Assembly (NCBI RefSeq): GCF_000147355.1
Contig: NC_014506.1
Span: 1,674,001 to 1,738,000, forward strand
Origin: Sulfurimonas autotrophica DSM 16294
Lineage (GTDB): Bacteria > Campylobacterota > Campylobacteria > Campylobacterales > Sulfurimonadaceae
DNA: 64,000 nt
Reading direction: 5' to 3'
In this document: positions 54,691 through 64,000 of the stretch, piece after piece
Numbering within the stretch: the first letter of the stretch is position 1
How the letters are laid out: each line of letters starts with the position of its first letter
Program-made: the position numbers and the translations under genes
Notes under the pieces: model-generated
The model's database searches: none
Told to the model about the DNA's origin: nothing
The model's input: only the letters and a program-made list of their open reading frames with translations

Positions 54691-55600
54691 TTTCAAAAAG
54701 CACAAGAAGTGTTTTTTGAAAAATATTTTCATTGTCATCACTTACTATTAAGTATCTTTTTTTATCTATTTTTGTCAAACCTTCAAAGTTATCCAATCTC
54801 CAGCCATCGTCAGAGTCAAGTTTTGCCAAGACATTACTTTTACACAATCTGTTTTCAGTACAGTTATTCAGATGTACTTTCACCAGAGTAGTTACTCGTC
54901 TTTGCGTAATATAATTAAAATCACGAAGTAACACCAAAATACTGTCTTTATCAAAAAACTCTAAACTTACAACACTACCATCAGCCATAAATTTAAACCT
55001 GTTGTTTCTGGTATAAAGTGTATGGTATTTTTCATTTGTGGTTTTCAGCGGTAATTCCGGTACTGTTATGATTCCATATTTTTCATTATATGCTACAGCT
55101 TCAAGTCCCTTATTTTTTCCTGCATAATTATCTCTGTTTTGCAAATCTTGGTGAATGTTCATTTTTTTTATTTTCAAACCATTCTTGCTATAAAGAACAA
55201 TCCGATGTTTTCTCTCAAATGATATTAATAGGTTTTCTTTACAGAATGCAAGACCTTCGGCATCTCTTTTTTTCTTTTTCAGCACTTGTCCCTTTTTATT
55301 CTTCAAGACAAACGCATTCAAATACTCTAAACTACGAATTTTATTCTGATTGATATTTATTAAGAACTTATATAAATATCCCTGATCGCTCACAAAATAA
55401 ACAAATCTATCCTCATATACAAGATCTGAAATTTCATGAAAAGGAATCCCTTCTTTATTATCAAAAAGCAATTCTTTTGCATCAAGTATTTTTATTTTTT
55501 GATTGTTTACATGTAACGTGTTGATTGGAGTAAGTTTATAATTTTTTATTTGTGCATTCAGTGGTAAAAAAAATAGAAAAAAAAGTAAAAAGTATTTCAA
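54680..55600 (-). CDS. Secreted phytase-like domain protein
   Basis: A signal peptide (MKYFLLFFLFFLPLNA) precedes a six-bladed propeller-like region with landmarks of the esterase-like phytase family: EISDLVYEDRFVYFVSDQG, KRDAEGLAFCKENLLISFER, NKGLEAVAYN and LDNFEGLTKIDKKRYLIVSD. The biochemical activity of this family is poorly defined. It is periplasmic or secreted, and converges on trpA with an 11-base overlap. Confidence 0.78.
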   Translation of the reverse strand: MKYFLLFFLFFLPLNAQIKNYKLTPINTLHVNNQKIKILDAKELLFDNKEGIPFHEISDLVYEDRFVYFVSDQGYLYKFLININQNKIRSLEYLNAFVLKNKKGQVLKKKKRDAEGLAFCKENLLISFERKHRIVLYSKNGLKIKKMNIHQDLQNRDNYAGKNKGLEAVAYNEKYGIITVPELPLKTTNEKYHTLYTRNNRFKFMADGSVVSLEFFDKDSILVLLRDFNYITQRRVTTLVKVHLNNCTENRLCKSNVLAKLDSDDGWRLDNFEGLTKIDKKRYLIVSDDNENIFQKTLLVLFEIKD

Positions 55601-55617
55601 GCCAACAGCCTTTTTTA

Positions 55618-55693
55618 TGGTCTCCCTACGAGGACTCGAACCTCGAGCTAGGCCTTAGGAGGGCCCTGCTTTATCCAGTTAAGCGATAAGGAG
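55618..55693 (-). tRNA. tRNA-Arg (CCT)
   Basis: The 76-base cloverleaf has acceptor CTCCTTA/TAGGGAG, D stem GCTT/AAGC, anticodon stem GGGCC/GGCCT around the loop CTCCTAA, T stem CGAGG/CCTCG and an encoded CCA. The anticodon CCT reads AGG. Confidence 0.93.
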
Positions 55694-55751
55694 ATATAAA
55701 AATATTATGTGTGAACCAGATAATTCCAGTTCACTCATAAAATTTTACAAT

Positions 55752-56375
55752 TTAAAAAGTATAACCTACGCCGGCAAACACACTGTTACCACGAGGACCG
55801 TCTATCAAAGAACCTTCATATTCTCCAACGAGTGCCCAGTGCGCAGAAAGACCATATTCTAGACCTGCTGCATAACTAAACCCGTCATTTGTCCCATTAA
55901 TACCAAAGTCAGAAATTTTTTCTTTCTCGATTTCCCATCCTGCTTTTGCAAACAAGACAATCTCTTCATTTACATGATAACCATAAAGCAAATCAATACC
56001 ATAACTGTAATAATCAGCACCAGCACGTCTGTCTTCTTCACCTATGACAGATTTTGTTACTGTTGTATGTGTATAAGAAAAATCAAATTCTGTAGCAAAG
56101 CCATATCCTAGGCGATATCCAAGATCAATGCCGAAACCTTGTCCTGTGTCACCTTTTAATATCGCTTCAGGTTCTGTATCTGTTGCCTCTTCCGTATAAG
56201 TATCACCCAGACTTATCAGTCCTTTAGCCACAATATAAAGATTACCTTCTTCATGATGTTTTGCTTCAATATGAGCACGTGAAGCGTCTTGTTCATCACT
56301 TACTTCAGCCGCGAATAATGTAGTTGAAAGCAATAGTGCTCCGCTCAGACATAAAAAATTTTGAATTTTCATCAT
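55752..56375 (-). CDS. Small outer-membrane beta-barrel protein
   Basis: A signal peptide (SGALLLSTTLFA) precedes an eight-strand-type barrel with alternating strands such as GIDLGYRLGYGFATEFDFSY and a terminal GNSVFAGVGYTF ending in Phe, the usual outer-membrane insertion signal. No peptidoglycan-binding domain is attached. Role unknown; OmpW/OmpX-like opacity-type proteins are comparable. Confidence 0.75.
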   Translation of the reverse strand: MMKIQNFLCLSGALLLSTTLFAAEVSDEQDASRAHIEAKHHEEGNLYIVAKGLISLGDTYTEEATDTEPEAILKGDTGQGFGIDLGYRLGYGFATEFDFSYTHTTVTKSVIGEEDRRAGADYYSYGIDLLYGYHVNEEIVLFAKAGWEIEKEKISDFGINGTNDGFSYAAGLEYGLSAHWALVGEYEGSLIDGPRGNSVFAGVGYTF

Positions 56376-56508
56376 TTCTCCTTAGAATCATAAATGTATT
56401 ATAATCTTTTTTTGTATAAACAAAAGATTACTACTACCATAATAATAAATCGTAAAATAAAATGTTTTCTTGAAAATGTTGTAATGTTAGAAAAATTGTA
56501 AGAAGTAA

Positions 56509-56585
56509 TGGTGCGCCCGACACGATTCGAACGTGTGACCGCTGGTACCGCAAACCAGTACTCTATCCAGCTGAGCTACGAGCGC
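56509..56585 (-). tRNA. tRNA-Arg (GCG)
   Basis: The 77-base cloverleaf has acceptor GCGCTCG/CGGGCGC with A73 and encoded CCA, anticodon stem CTGGT/ACCAG around the loop TTGCGGT, and T stem ACACG/CGTGT. Positions 34-36 are GCG, which reads CGC and CGT. Confidence 0.92.
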
Positions 56586-56652
56586 ACACCATCTCTATTA
56601 TTAAGAGGGTGAAATTATAGCACTTATAACTTATATAATTCTAAAATAAAGC

Positions 56653-56871
56653 TTATTCTTCTATTTTTTCTAATATCTCTTCAACTTTTTGGTTTTGTAC
56701 ATACAAATCATGATTTTTTCGTACATAAGCCTGCAATAATATTTTGATGTCATTATTGCCTTCCATATTAAAATCTTCCAGCATCTGTTTTTGTAAAAAA
56801 TTGGCAAATCTATCTTCTACATCAACATCAAATCTACGACCTCCGATATGTAGTCCAATTTTTTTACTCAT
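56653..56871 (-). CDS. Small ZapA-like protein
   Basis: The 72-residue protein begins with a strand pattern (KIGLHIGGRRFDVDVEDRF) like the N terminus of ZapA cell-division proteins and ends in a helix (VRKNHDLYVQNQKVEEILEK). It is shorter than typical ZapA. It lies seven bases after the coiled-coil gene at 56879, which supports a ZapA/ZapB-like pair acting at the FtsZ ring. This is an inference from shape and context. Confidence 0.6.
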   Translation of the reverse strand: MSKKIGLHIGGRRFDVDVEDRFANFLQKQMLEDFNMEGNNDIKILLQAYVRKNHDLYVQNQKVEEILEKIEE

Positions 56872-56878
56872 TCTATAA

Positions 56879-57106
56879 TTAACCTAAAATACTTTCTATT
56901 TTATTGACAATTTCTTCTATTTCTATATCTTTTTTTGCATTTTCTTCATGAAGTTTTTCAATTTCTTGCTTTTTCAATTCACAGTCAGCTTTAAGTGTCA
57001 CAATTTCATTTCTCATCATCTCATTTTCACCTTTAAGTGCATGATATTCTTGAAGAATATATGAAACTTTTTCACTGAGTTTATTTAAAGTTGTTTGATT
57101 GTCCAT
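56879..57106 (-). CDS. Small coiled-coil protein, ZapB-like
   Basis: The 75-residue protein is almost one continuous coiled coil (LQEYHALKGENEMMRNEIVT, ending IEEIVNKIESILG), the same size and character as ZapB. It precedes the ZapA-like gene. Sequence alone cannot separate ZapB from other small coiled coils. Confidence 0.6.
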   Translation of the reverse strand: MDNQTTLNKLSEKVSYILQEYHALKGENEMMRNEIVTLKADCELKKQEIEKLHEENAKKDIEIEEIVNKIESILG

Positions 57107-57195
57107 CTTTTATTTCCTGATATTAATTAATAAATTTCTTCTTTATAATTTTAGCATAATTAAAGTATATAGGATAAGTATTATCTCTAATTTGC

Positions 57196-57201
57196 TATAA
57201 T
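57196..57201 (+). promoter_or_regulatory. Probable -10 box of the Cys/Met PLP enzyme operon
   Basis: TATAAT lies 26 bases before the ATG at 57228; AAAAGGT may serve as ribosome-binding site. The following genes through aat are close enough to share this promoter. Confidence 0.5.
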
Positions 57202-57227
57202 TATTCATAATTAAAAGGTATGTATAT

Positions 57228-58463
57228 ATGAATAAATTTGAAAACTATTGCACGAAATTTGTACAAAGTATTGGAAGTAAAGAAGGAGCAGTTTCTCCGG
57301 CTGTAGTATCCTCTGCCTCTTTTTCTTACGGAAGTCCGGAAACAGCTGAAGGAATTTTTAACGGTAGTGTAAAAAAACCTCTCTATTCAAGAATGGGCAA
57401 TCCTACAACAGCAAAACTAGAGTCGATTATAGCTGAGATGGATGGAGGTATAGGCGCAGTAGCTACAAGCTCGGGCATGGGAGCGACAACACTTGCTGTT
57501 ATGTCTTTAGTCTCCCAAGGAGATGAGATTATTAGCATTGGAGGGCTATTTGGTGGAACATATTCACTTTTTGATGAAACCCTCAGTAGATTTGGCATAA
57601 AAACTCATTTTTTTGATGTTGACGAATTTGAAAATATAGAAAATACCATAAACGACAATACAAAAATAATTTTTTTAGAAAGTGTCGGCAATCCAAATAT
57701 GAGACTTCCTGACATTGAAAAAATTGCTAATATTGCAAAAGAAAAAAATATTGCATTAATAGTTGACAATACCATTACACCTTTAAGTGTTTCTCCTTTA
57801 GCACTTGGTGCCGACATCACGGTTTACTCTACAACAAAAATTATCTCCGGTAACTCATCAGCTTTAGGTGGATGTGTAGTGTTTCGTGCAATTAATGAAA
57901 ATGATGATAAATTCAAAACTAAACGTTATGCTTTTTTAGCAAAATTTATCAAAGGTGCAGGTAAAATGGCACTTATTCCAAATGCCAAAAAAAGAGCTTT
58001 GAGAGATTTTGGTATGAGTGCTAATGCTCATGCAAGTTATCAAACAATGCTTGGTCTTGAAACACTCGCGCTCAGACTTCCAAGAATTGTAAAAAATGTT
58101 GAAATCATTGCACTAGAACTTTCAAAGAACGGCTTACATGTAAACCATCCGTGCTTAGAGTCACATCCACATCATACAAGATATAAAGAGGATTTTCAAT
58201 ACGGTTGCGGAACACTCCTTACCATTGACATGCAGACAAAAGAGCGTGCTTATGATTTTCTAAGAAAAACAAAATTGGCGACTATTACTGCTAATATAGG
58301 TGATTCAAGAACTCTTGCTCTACATATGGCATCAACAATATATAGTGATTTTGATGAAGATACTAGAAAATTTCTAGGAATCACCGATGGTCTTATTAGA
58401 ATTTCTATTGGACTTGAAAATCCACAAGAGATAATAGAAGACTTTTTAAAAGCGGCAAAGTAG
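57228..58463 (+). CDS. Cys/Met metabolism PLP enzyme, probable O-acetylhomoserine sulfhydrylase-type
   Basis: This 411-residue fold-type I PLP enzyme has SRMGNPTTAKLESIIAEMDG, ATSSGMGATTLAVMSL, IVDNTITPLSVSPLALGADI and the PLP lysine in VYSTTKIISGNSSALGG. The C-terminal LIRISIGLENPQEIIEDF is typical of the family. Members include cystathionine gamma-synthase/lyase, MetY/MetZ and methionine gamma-lyase; the sequence alone does not settle which. It is followed by clpS after five bases. Confidence 0.85.
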   Translation: MNKFENYCTKFVQSIGSKEGAVSPAVVSSASFSYGSPETAEGIFNGSVKKPLYSRMGNPTTAKLESIIAEMDGGIGAVATSSGMGATTLAVMSLVSQGDEIISIGGLFGGTYSLFDETLSRFGIKTHFFDVDEFENIENTINDNTKIIFLESVGNPNMRLPDIEKIANIAKEKNIALIVDNTITPLSVSPLALGADITVYSTTKIISGNSSALGGCVVFRAINENDDKFKTKRYAFLAKFIKGAGKMALIPNAKKRALRDFGMSANAHASYQTMLGLETLALRLPRIVKNVEIIALELSKNGLHVNHPCLESHPHHTRYKEDFQYGCGTLLTIDMQTKERAYDFLRKTKLATITANIGDSRTLALHMASTIYSDFDEDTRKFLGITDGLIRISIGLENPQEIIEDFLKAAK

Positions 58464-58468
58464 AAAAG

Positions 58469-58768
58469 ATGGCAACAAATACACATTTAGAAATAGACGA
58501 AGATACAGCACTTAAATATCCTAAAAAATACAAAGTATTTTTACTCAATGATGATTATACATCTATGGATTTTGTTGTCGATATACTAATGAGTATATTT
58601 CATAAAAGTTATGAGCAGGCTCAAGATATTATGCTTGAAGTTCATAAAAACGACAGAGGCTTATGCGGCGTATACACATATGAAATAGCTGAAACAAAGA
58701 TAATGCAGGTAAGGCGCAAAGCAAAAGACAGCGGCTTTCCACTAAAAGCCACAATGGAGGAAGAATAA
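58469..58768 (+). CDS. clpS: ClpS adaptor for N-degron recognition
   Basis: The 99-residue protein has the ClpS core: YKVFLLNDDYTSMDFVVDIL, the Asn-Asp pair that binds the substrate amino terminus, AQDIMLEVHKNDRGLCGVYT, and a C-terminal QVRRKAKDSGFPLKATMEEE. It delivers N-degron proteins to ClpA. clpA starts two bases after its stop. Confidence 0.95.
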   Translation: MATNTHLEIDEDTALKYPKKYKVFLLNDDYTSMDFVVDILMSIFHKSYEQAQDIMLEVHKNDRGLCGVYTYEIAETKIMQVRRKAKDSGFPLKATMEEE

Positions 58769-58769
58769 C

Positions 58770-60947
58770 ATGATAAGTTCATCATTAAACGATATATTTC
58801 AAAAATCTATCATTTTTGCGAAGCAGCTCCACCATGAGTACCTGACTATTGAGCATATTTTTTATCTTCTTTTAAGTTCACAAGAAGGTGTTGCAATCAT
58901 AGAAGCCTGTGGCGGTAATGTGTCAAAAATGAAAGAAGAACTTGGCGAATACATCAAAAAAAACATGGAAGTACTGCCGTCAAATATAGAACAAGACCCT
59001 TATGAGAGTGTCGCACTCTCACGTCTTATAGATAAAATGGTACGTCATGTACAATCATCAGGACAGACAAATGCAGATATCGGCGATTTACTCGCTGCAC
59101 TTTTTGAAGAAGAACATACTTTTGCATATGCACTGCTCAATAAATATCAAATATCACGACTCGATATATTAGAAATAATTTCTCACTCTGATATGAATCA
59201 AAACAGTGAAGATAGAGAATCAAATTTAAGCAAATACACTATAAATCTCATTCAAAAAGCAAAAGAAGGAAAAATTGATCCTGTAATAGGAAGAGACAAT
59301 GAAATCCAAAGAGTTACACAAATACTTTGCCGAAGAAAGAAAAATAACCCTATTTTAGTTGGTGAACCTGGTGTCGGTAAAACTGCTATAGCTGAGGGTT
59401 TAGCACTTCGTATTGCTGCGGATGAAGTTCCTGATATTATTAAAGATTCTCAACTCTATGCTTTAGATTTAGGGGCATTACTTGCAGGTACAAAATACAG
59501 AGGAGACTTTGAAAAACGCCTCAAAGGTGTTATGGATGAACTAAAACGTGAGCCAAAAGCCATTTTATTTATAGATGAAATTCATACACTTATAGGTGCA
59601 GGGAGTACAAGCGGTACTATGGATGCAGCCAATCAACTCAAACCTGCACTCGCATCAGGTGAAATAAAATGTATGGGTGCTACAACATTTGCAGAATACA
59701 GAAACGGTTTTGAAAAAGACAAGGCACTTAGCAGAAGATTTTCTAAAATAGATATAAATGAACCTTCTAAAAGAACAAGTTATTTAATACTCAAAGGCCT
59801 GCAAAAGAAATATGAAAAGCACCACTCTGTTACATATACAAATAAAGCATTAAAAACAGCGGTTGATTTGTCTAAACGCTATATTACTGACAAGTTTTTA
59901 CCAGATATTGCAATAGATTTGATTGATGAAACAGCTGCATCTTTTCATCTTAAAAAAGGAAAAAGAGCAAAAGTCAGTGCCAATGATATTCAAAAAACAA
60001 TAGCTTCCATAGTAGGTATCAGCAATGCTAAAATTTCTCATAATGAAACTGCATCACTCCAACATCTTGAAGATAAATTAAGAAAAAGAGTTATTGGGCA
60101 AGAGAAAGCAGTTGAAGCTGTTACTAAAGCTATAAAAATATCAAAAGCAGGATTAACGCCGGCAAACAAGCCTATTGCATCATTTTTATTCTCAGGACCA
60201 ACCGGAGTCGGCAAAACAGAACTTGCAATTGCCCTCAGTGAGGTATTGGGTATCAATTTTGAAAAGTTTGATATGAGTGAATATATGGAGAAACATGCCC
60301 TCAGTCGTTTGGTTGGTGCACCTCCGGGATATGTAGGATATGAGCAGGGTGGATTGCTCACAGAAGCAATAAAAAAACATCCATACACTGTACTTCTGCT
60401 AGATGAAATTGAAAAAGCACATCCTGAGCTTATTAATATTTTACTCCAAATAATGGACAGTGCTACACTCACGGACAACAATGGATACAAAGCTGATTTT
60501 CAAAATGTTATATTAATTATGACATCCAATATAGGAGCAACTGCCAGAAATGTTATGGGCTTCAATAAAGACGAATCTATAGCTAAGAATGAAGAGCTCA
60601 AATCATTTTTCACTCCTGAATTTAGAAACAGACTTGATGCTATTATTGAGTTTGAGCAGTTAAGCCATAAAACGGTTGAAGGAATTGTGCATAAATTTAT
60701 TGCAGAACTTAACAAAGAACTGAAAAAGAAAAAAATAACAGTAAAAGTATCCGAAGAAGCGGTGAAATTGATAGCTGAAAAAACATACTCTCCTGAAATG
60801 GGAGCTAGGCCACTAAAAAGATACATTAAAGACAATATTACAAACAAACTCAGTGATGAAATTCTCTTTGGAAAACTGAAAACTGGTGGTGAGGTAAAAG
60901 TTATAGTAGAAAATAATACACTCATAAATGTATATAAAGAAGCTTAA
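58770..60947 (+). CDS. clpA: ATP-dependent Clp protease ATP-binding subunit ClpA
   Basis: The 725-residue unfoldase has an N domain (1-145), a first AAA module ([18 protein letters not shown]) and a second one ([40 protein letters not shown]). The C-terminal domain ends near [11 protein letters not shown]. The absence of a long middle coiled coil distinguishes it from ClpB. It works with ClpP, encoded elsewhere. Its stop overlaps the aat start by one base. Confidence 0.96.
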   Translation: MISSSLNDIFQKSIIFAKQLHHEYLTIEHIFYLLLSSQEGVAIIEACGGNVSKMKEELGEYIKKNMEVLPSNIEQDPYESVALSRLIDKMVRHVQSSGQTNADIGDLLAALFEEEHTFAYALLNKYQISRLDILEIISHSDMNQNSEDRESNLSKYTINLIQKAKEGKIDPVIGRDNEIQRVTQILCRRKKNNPILVGEPGVGKTAIAEGLALRIAADEVPDIIKDSQLYALDLGALLAGTKYRGDFEKRLKGVMDELKREPKAILFIDEIHTLIGAGSTSGTMDAANQLKPALASGEIKCMGATTFAEYRNGFEKDKALSRRFSKIDINEPSKRTSYLILKGLQKKYEKHHSVTYTNKALKTAVDLSKRYITDKFLPDIAIDLIDETAASFHLKKGKRAKVSANDIQKTIASIVGISNAKISHNETASLQHLEDKLRKRVIGQEKAVEAVTKAIKISKAGLTPANKPIASFLFSGPTGVGKTELAIALSEVLGINFEKFDMSEYMEKHALSRLVGAPPGYVGYEQGGLLTEAIKKHPYTVLLLDEIEKAHPELINILLQIMDSATLTDNNGYKADFQNVILIMTSNIGATARNVMGFNKDESIAKNEELKSFFTPEFRNRLDAIIEFEQLSHKTVEGIVHKFIAELNKELKKKKITVKVSEEAVKLIAEKTYSPEMGARPLKRYIKDNITNKLSDEILFGKLKTGGEVKVIVENNTLINVYKEA

Positions 60948-61639
60948 TGTACATACCCCAGCTCGACAAACACTCACTCACTTTTCCCAATCCACATGAT
61001 GCAAATGAAGAAGGCATAGTGGCATGGGGAGGAGATTTAAATCCTTCACGGCTAATTAGAGCCTATCAAAACGGCATATTTCCCTGGTATTCCCAACAAG
61101 ACCCTATTCTATGGTGGTCAACAAACCCGCGTCTTATAATGGAACTTGATGATTTTAAACTAAGACGCTCATTAAAAAAAAATTTAAAAAAATTTGACTA
61201 CAAATTTGATACAAACTTTGAAGAAGTAATGAAAAAATGTGCTTCCACAAAAAGAGAAGGGCAAAACGGCACCTGGATAAACAAAGATTTAGTAGAATCA
61301 TTTAGTGTACTTCATGGAATGGGTATAGCACATTCAGTTGAAAGTTATCAAGATGGAAATTTAGTCGGTGGCTTATATGGCTTAGTTATTGGGAGAGTAT
61401 TTTGTGGAGAATCAATGTTCACACATGTTAATGATGCTTCAAAGGCAGCATATGCAGTATTGGTAAAACATTTAAAAGTATGGGGATATGATTTTATAGA
61501 CTGTCAGGTACCTACGCAACATCTCAAATCATTAGGTGCAAAAGAGGTGTCAAGAGATTATTATCTTGAACGCTTAAATAAAGTTAATATGGAAAATATA
61601 AAAAATGAATGGATTGTAGAAAAGAATCTGATCAACTAG
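60947..61639 (+). CDS. aat: Leucyl/phenylalanyl-tRNA-protein transferase
   Basis: Aat adds Leu or Phe to proteins with N-terminal Arg or Lys, creating N-degrons for ClpS-ClpAP. Motifs are FPNPHDANEEGIVAWGGDLN, GIFPWYSQQDPILWWSTNPR, GTWINKDLVESF and GRVFCGESMFTHVNDASKAA. The stop codon (61637-61639) falls inside the 3' end of the convergent 5S rRNA gene. Confidence 0.95.
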   Translation: MYIPQLDKHSLTFPNPHDANEEGIVAWGGDLNPSRLIRAYQNGIFPWYSQQDPILWWSTNPRLIMELDDFKLRRSLKKNLKKFDYKFDTNFEEVMKKCASTKREGQNGTWINKDLVESFSVLHGMGIAHSVESYQDGNLVGGLYGLVIGRVFCGESMFTHVNDASKAAYAVLVKHLKVWGYDFIDCQVPTQHLKSLGAKEVSRDYYLERLNKVNMENIKNEWIVEKNLIN

Positions 61640-61750
61640 GCAGCGACCTACATTTCCACACCTGAAAGGTGCAGTATTATCAGCGATGAGAGGCTTAGCT
61701 TCTGGGTTCGGAATGGGACCAGGCGTTTCCCTCTCTCTATAGCCACCTAG
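61637..61750 (-). rRNA. rrf: 5S ribosomal RNA
   Basis: The sequence CTAGGTGGCTATAGAGAGAG at the 5' end (minus strand) pairs with the 3' end near 61640, and the interior has the 5S loop words GAACCCAGAAGC and GTGGAAATGTAGG. Length of about 114 bases is normal. It is transcribed after 23S, away from the window end. Ends are placed by eye, within a few bases. Confidence 0.93.
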
Positions 61751-61984
61751 ACAAGATCAGATATAAGGATAACGTTTATACTCCACTTACGCTTTAGCGA
61801 CGGGAGTATCGGCATTTAGTGCCAGATATACTTATATCTAATCTCATAAAGATTAGTTGAGTGAGTTAAAATTGTTAAAGTCAACAAAGGCAATAAAGCC
61901 TAACTAAATAACTTAACATATCTCTTATTAGCGATATACACTAAATAAGGTAGTGAAGCAATTGTGTTCAAATAAATGAACGTA
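61751..61984 (-). other. 23S-5S spacer with nested inverted repeats
   Basis: No tRNA or gene is present. AGATATAAG (61759-61767) and CTTATATCT (61831-61839) form nine-base arms around an inner TACTCC/GGAGTA pairing (61779-61784 and 61803-61808). A further hairpin CTAATCT-CATAA-AGATTAG lies at 61838-61856. These are likely rRNA processing stems for 5S maturation. Confidence 0.55.

Positions 61985-64000
<2,016 letters not shown>

Overview
The window is a continuous chromosomal segment of low G+C, densely coding DNA. It looks like a member of the Campylobacterota (the former Epsilonproteobacteria), most like a free-living Sulfurimonas-type organism. The evidence is lineage-specific genes and gene orders. 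These include HobA beside DNA polymerase III delta prime, folP, lysC and rppH; cheY, prmA, ftsH and a Psd-like gene in a row; tatB, tatC and queA; waaC then lpxL; ruvB then panB; and rpsF, ssb, rpsR. Genus level is an inference. I see no phage, insertion sequence, integron or CRISPR array.

Layout. 23-5.7k: a broken metallophosphoesterase behind an RND efflux pump and its adaptor, then cmoA and a small membrane protein. 5.7-11k: fbaA, a stand-alone cyclase-fold protein, a coiled-coil protein with a FapA/DUF342 protein, a small HTH gene pair and HU. 11-24.4k: msrB, a periplasmic cyclophilin, pit, the folP-holB-hobA-lysC-rppH block, hemW, tatBC-queA, dprA, a polysaccharide deacetylase-like protein and rpsF-ssb-rpsR. 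24.5-32k: an overlapping operon of diguanylate cyclase, response regulator, TonB-dependent receptor and histidine kinase, divergent from a secreted propeller/OmpA-like protein. 32-43k: serB, a MetF-like reductase, a heme-sensor HD-GYP protein, an orphan ModA, serS, a cold-shock gene with a long leader, initiator tRNA, a membrane sensor and a large TPR protein. 43-54.7k: Psd-like, ftsH, prmA, cheY, hisA, hisH, a second membrane sensor, waaC, lpxL, an AI-2E family transporter, ruvB, panB, a lone Hpt protein and trpA. 54.7-64k: a phytase-like secreted protein, two arginine tRNAs, an outer-membrane barrel, a ZapA/ZapB-like pair, a Cys/Met PLP enzyme, the clpS-clpA-aat N-degron operon, and 5S plus the 3' two thirds of 23S rRNA on the minus strand, running past the window end.

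Most genes are housekeeping. Signalling is rich: class III cyclase fold, GGDEF, HD-GYP, a two-component pair, two paralogous membrane sensors, CheY and Hpt. Apart from the rRNA region, no stretch longer than about 300 bases lacks a gene.

The observations most worth following are: a strongly over-represented 8-bp palindrome TACATGTA (at least 17 copies by eye, in several reading frames and between genes); the operon that embeds a TonB receptor between a regulator and its kinase next to a diguanylate cyclase; two sensors sharing an unnamed C-terminal membrane domain; a candidate S6:S18 autoregulatory leader before rpsF; and three genes whose -10 box places the transcription start at the initiation codon.
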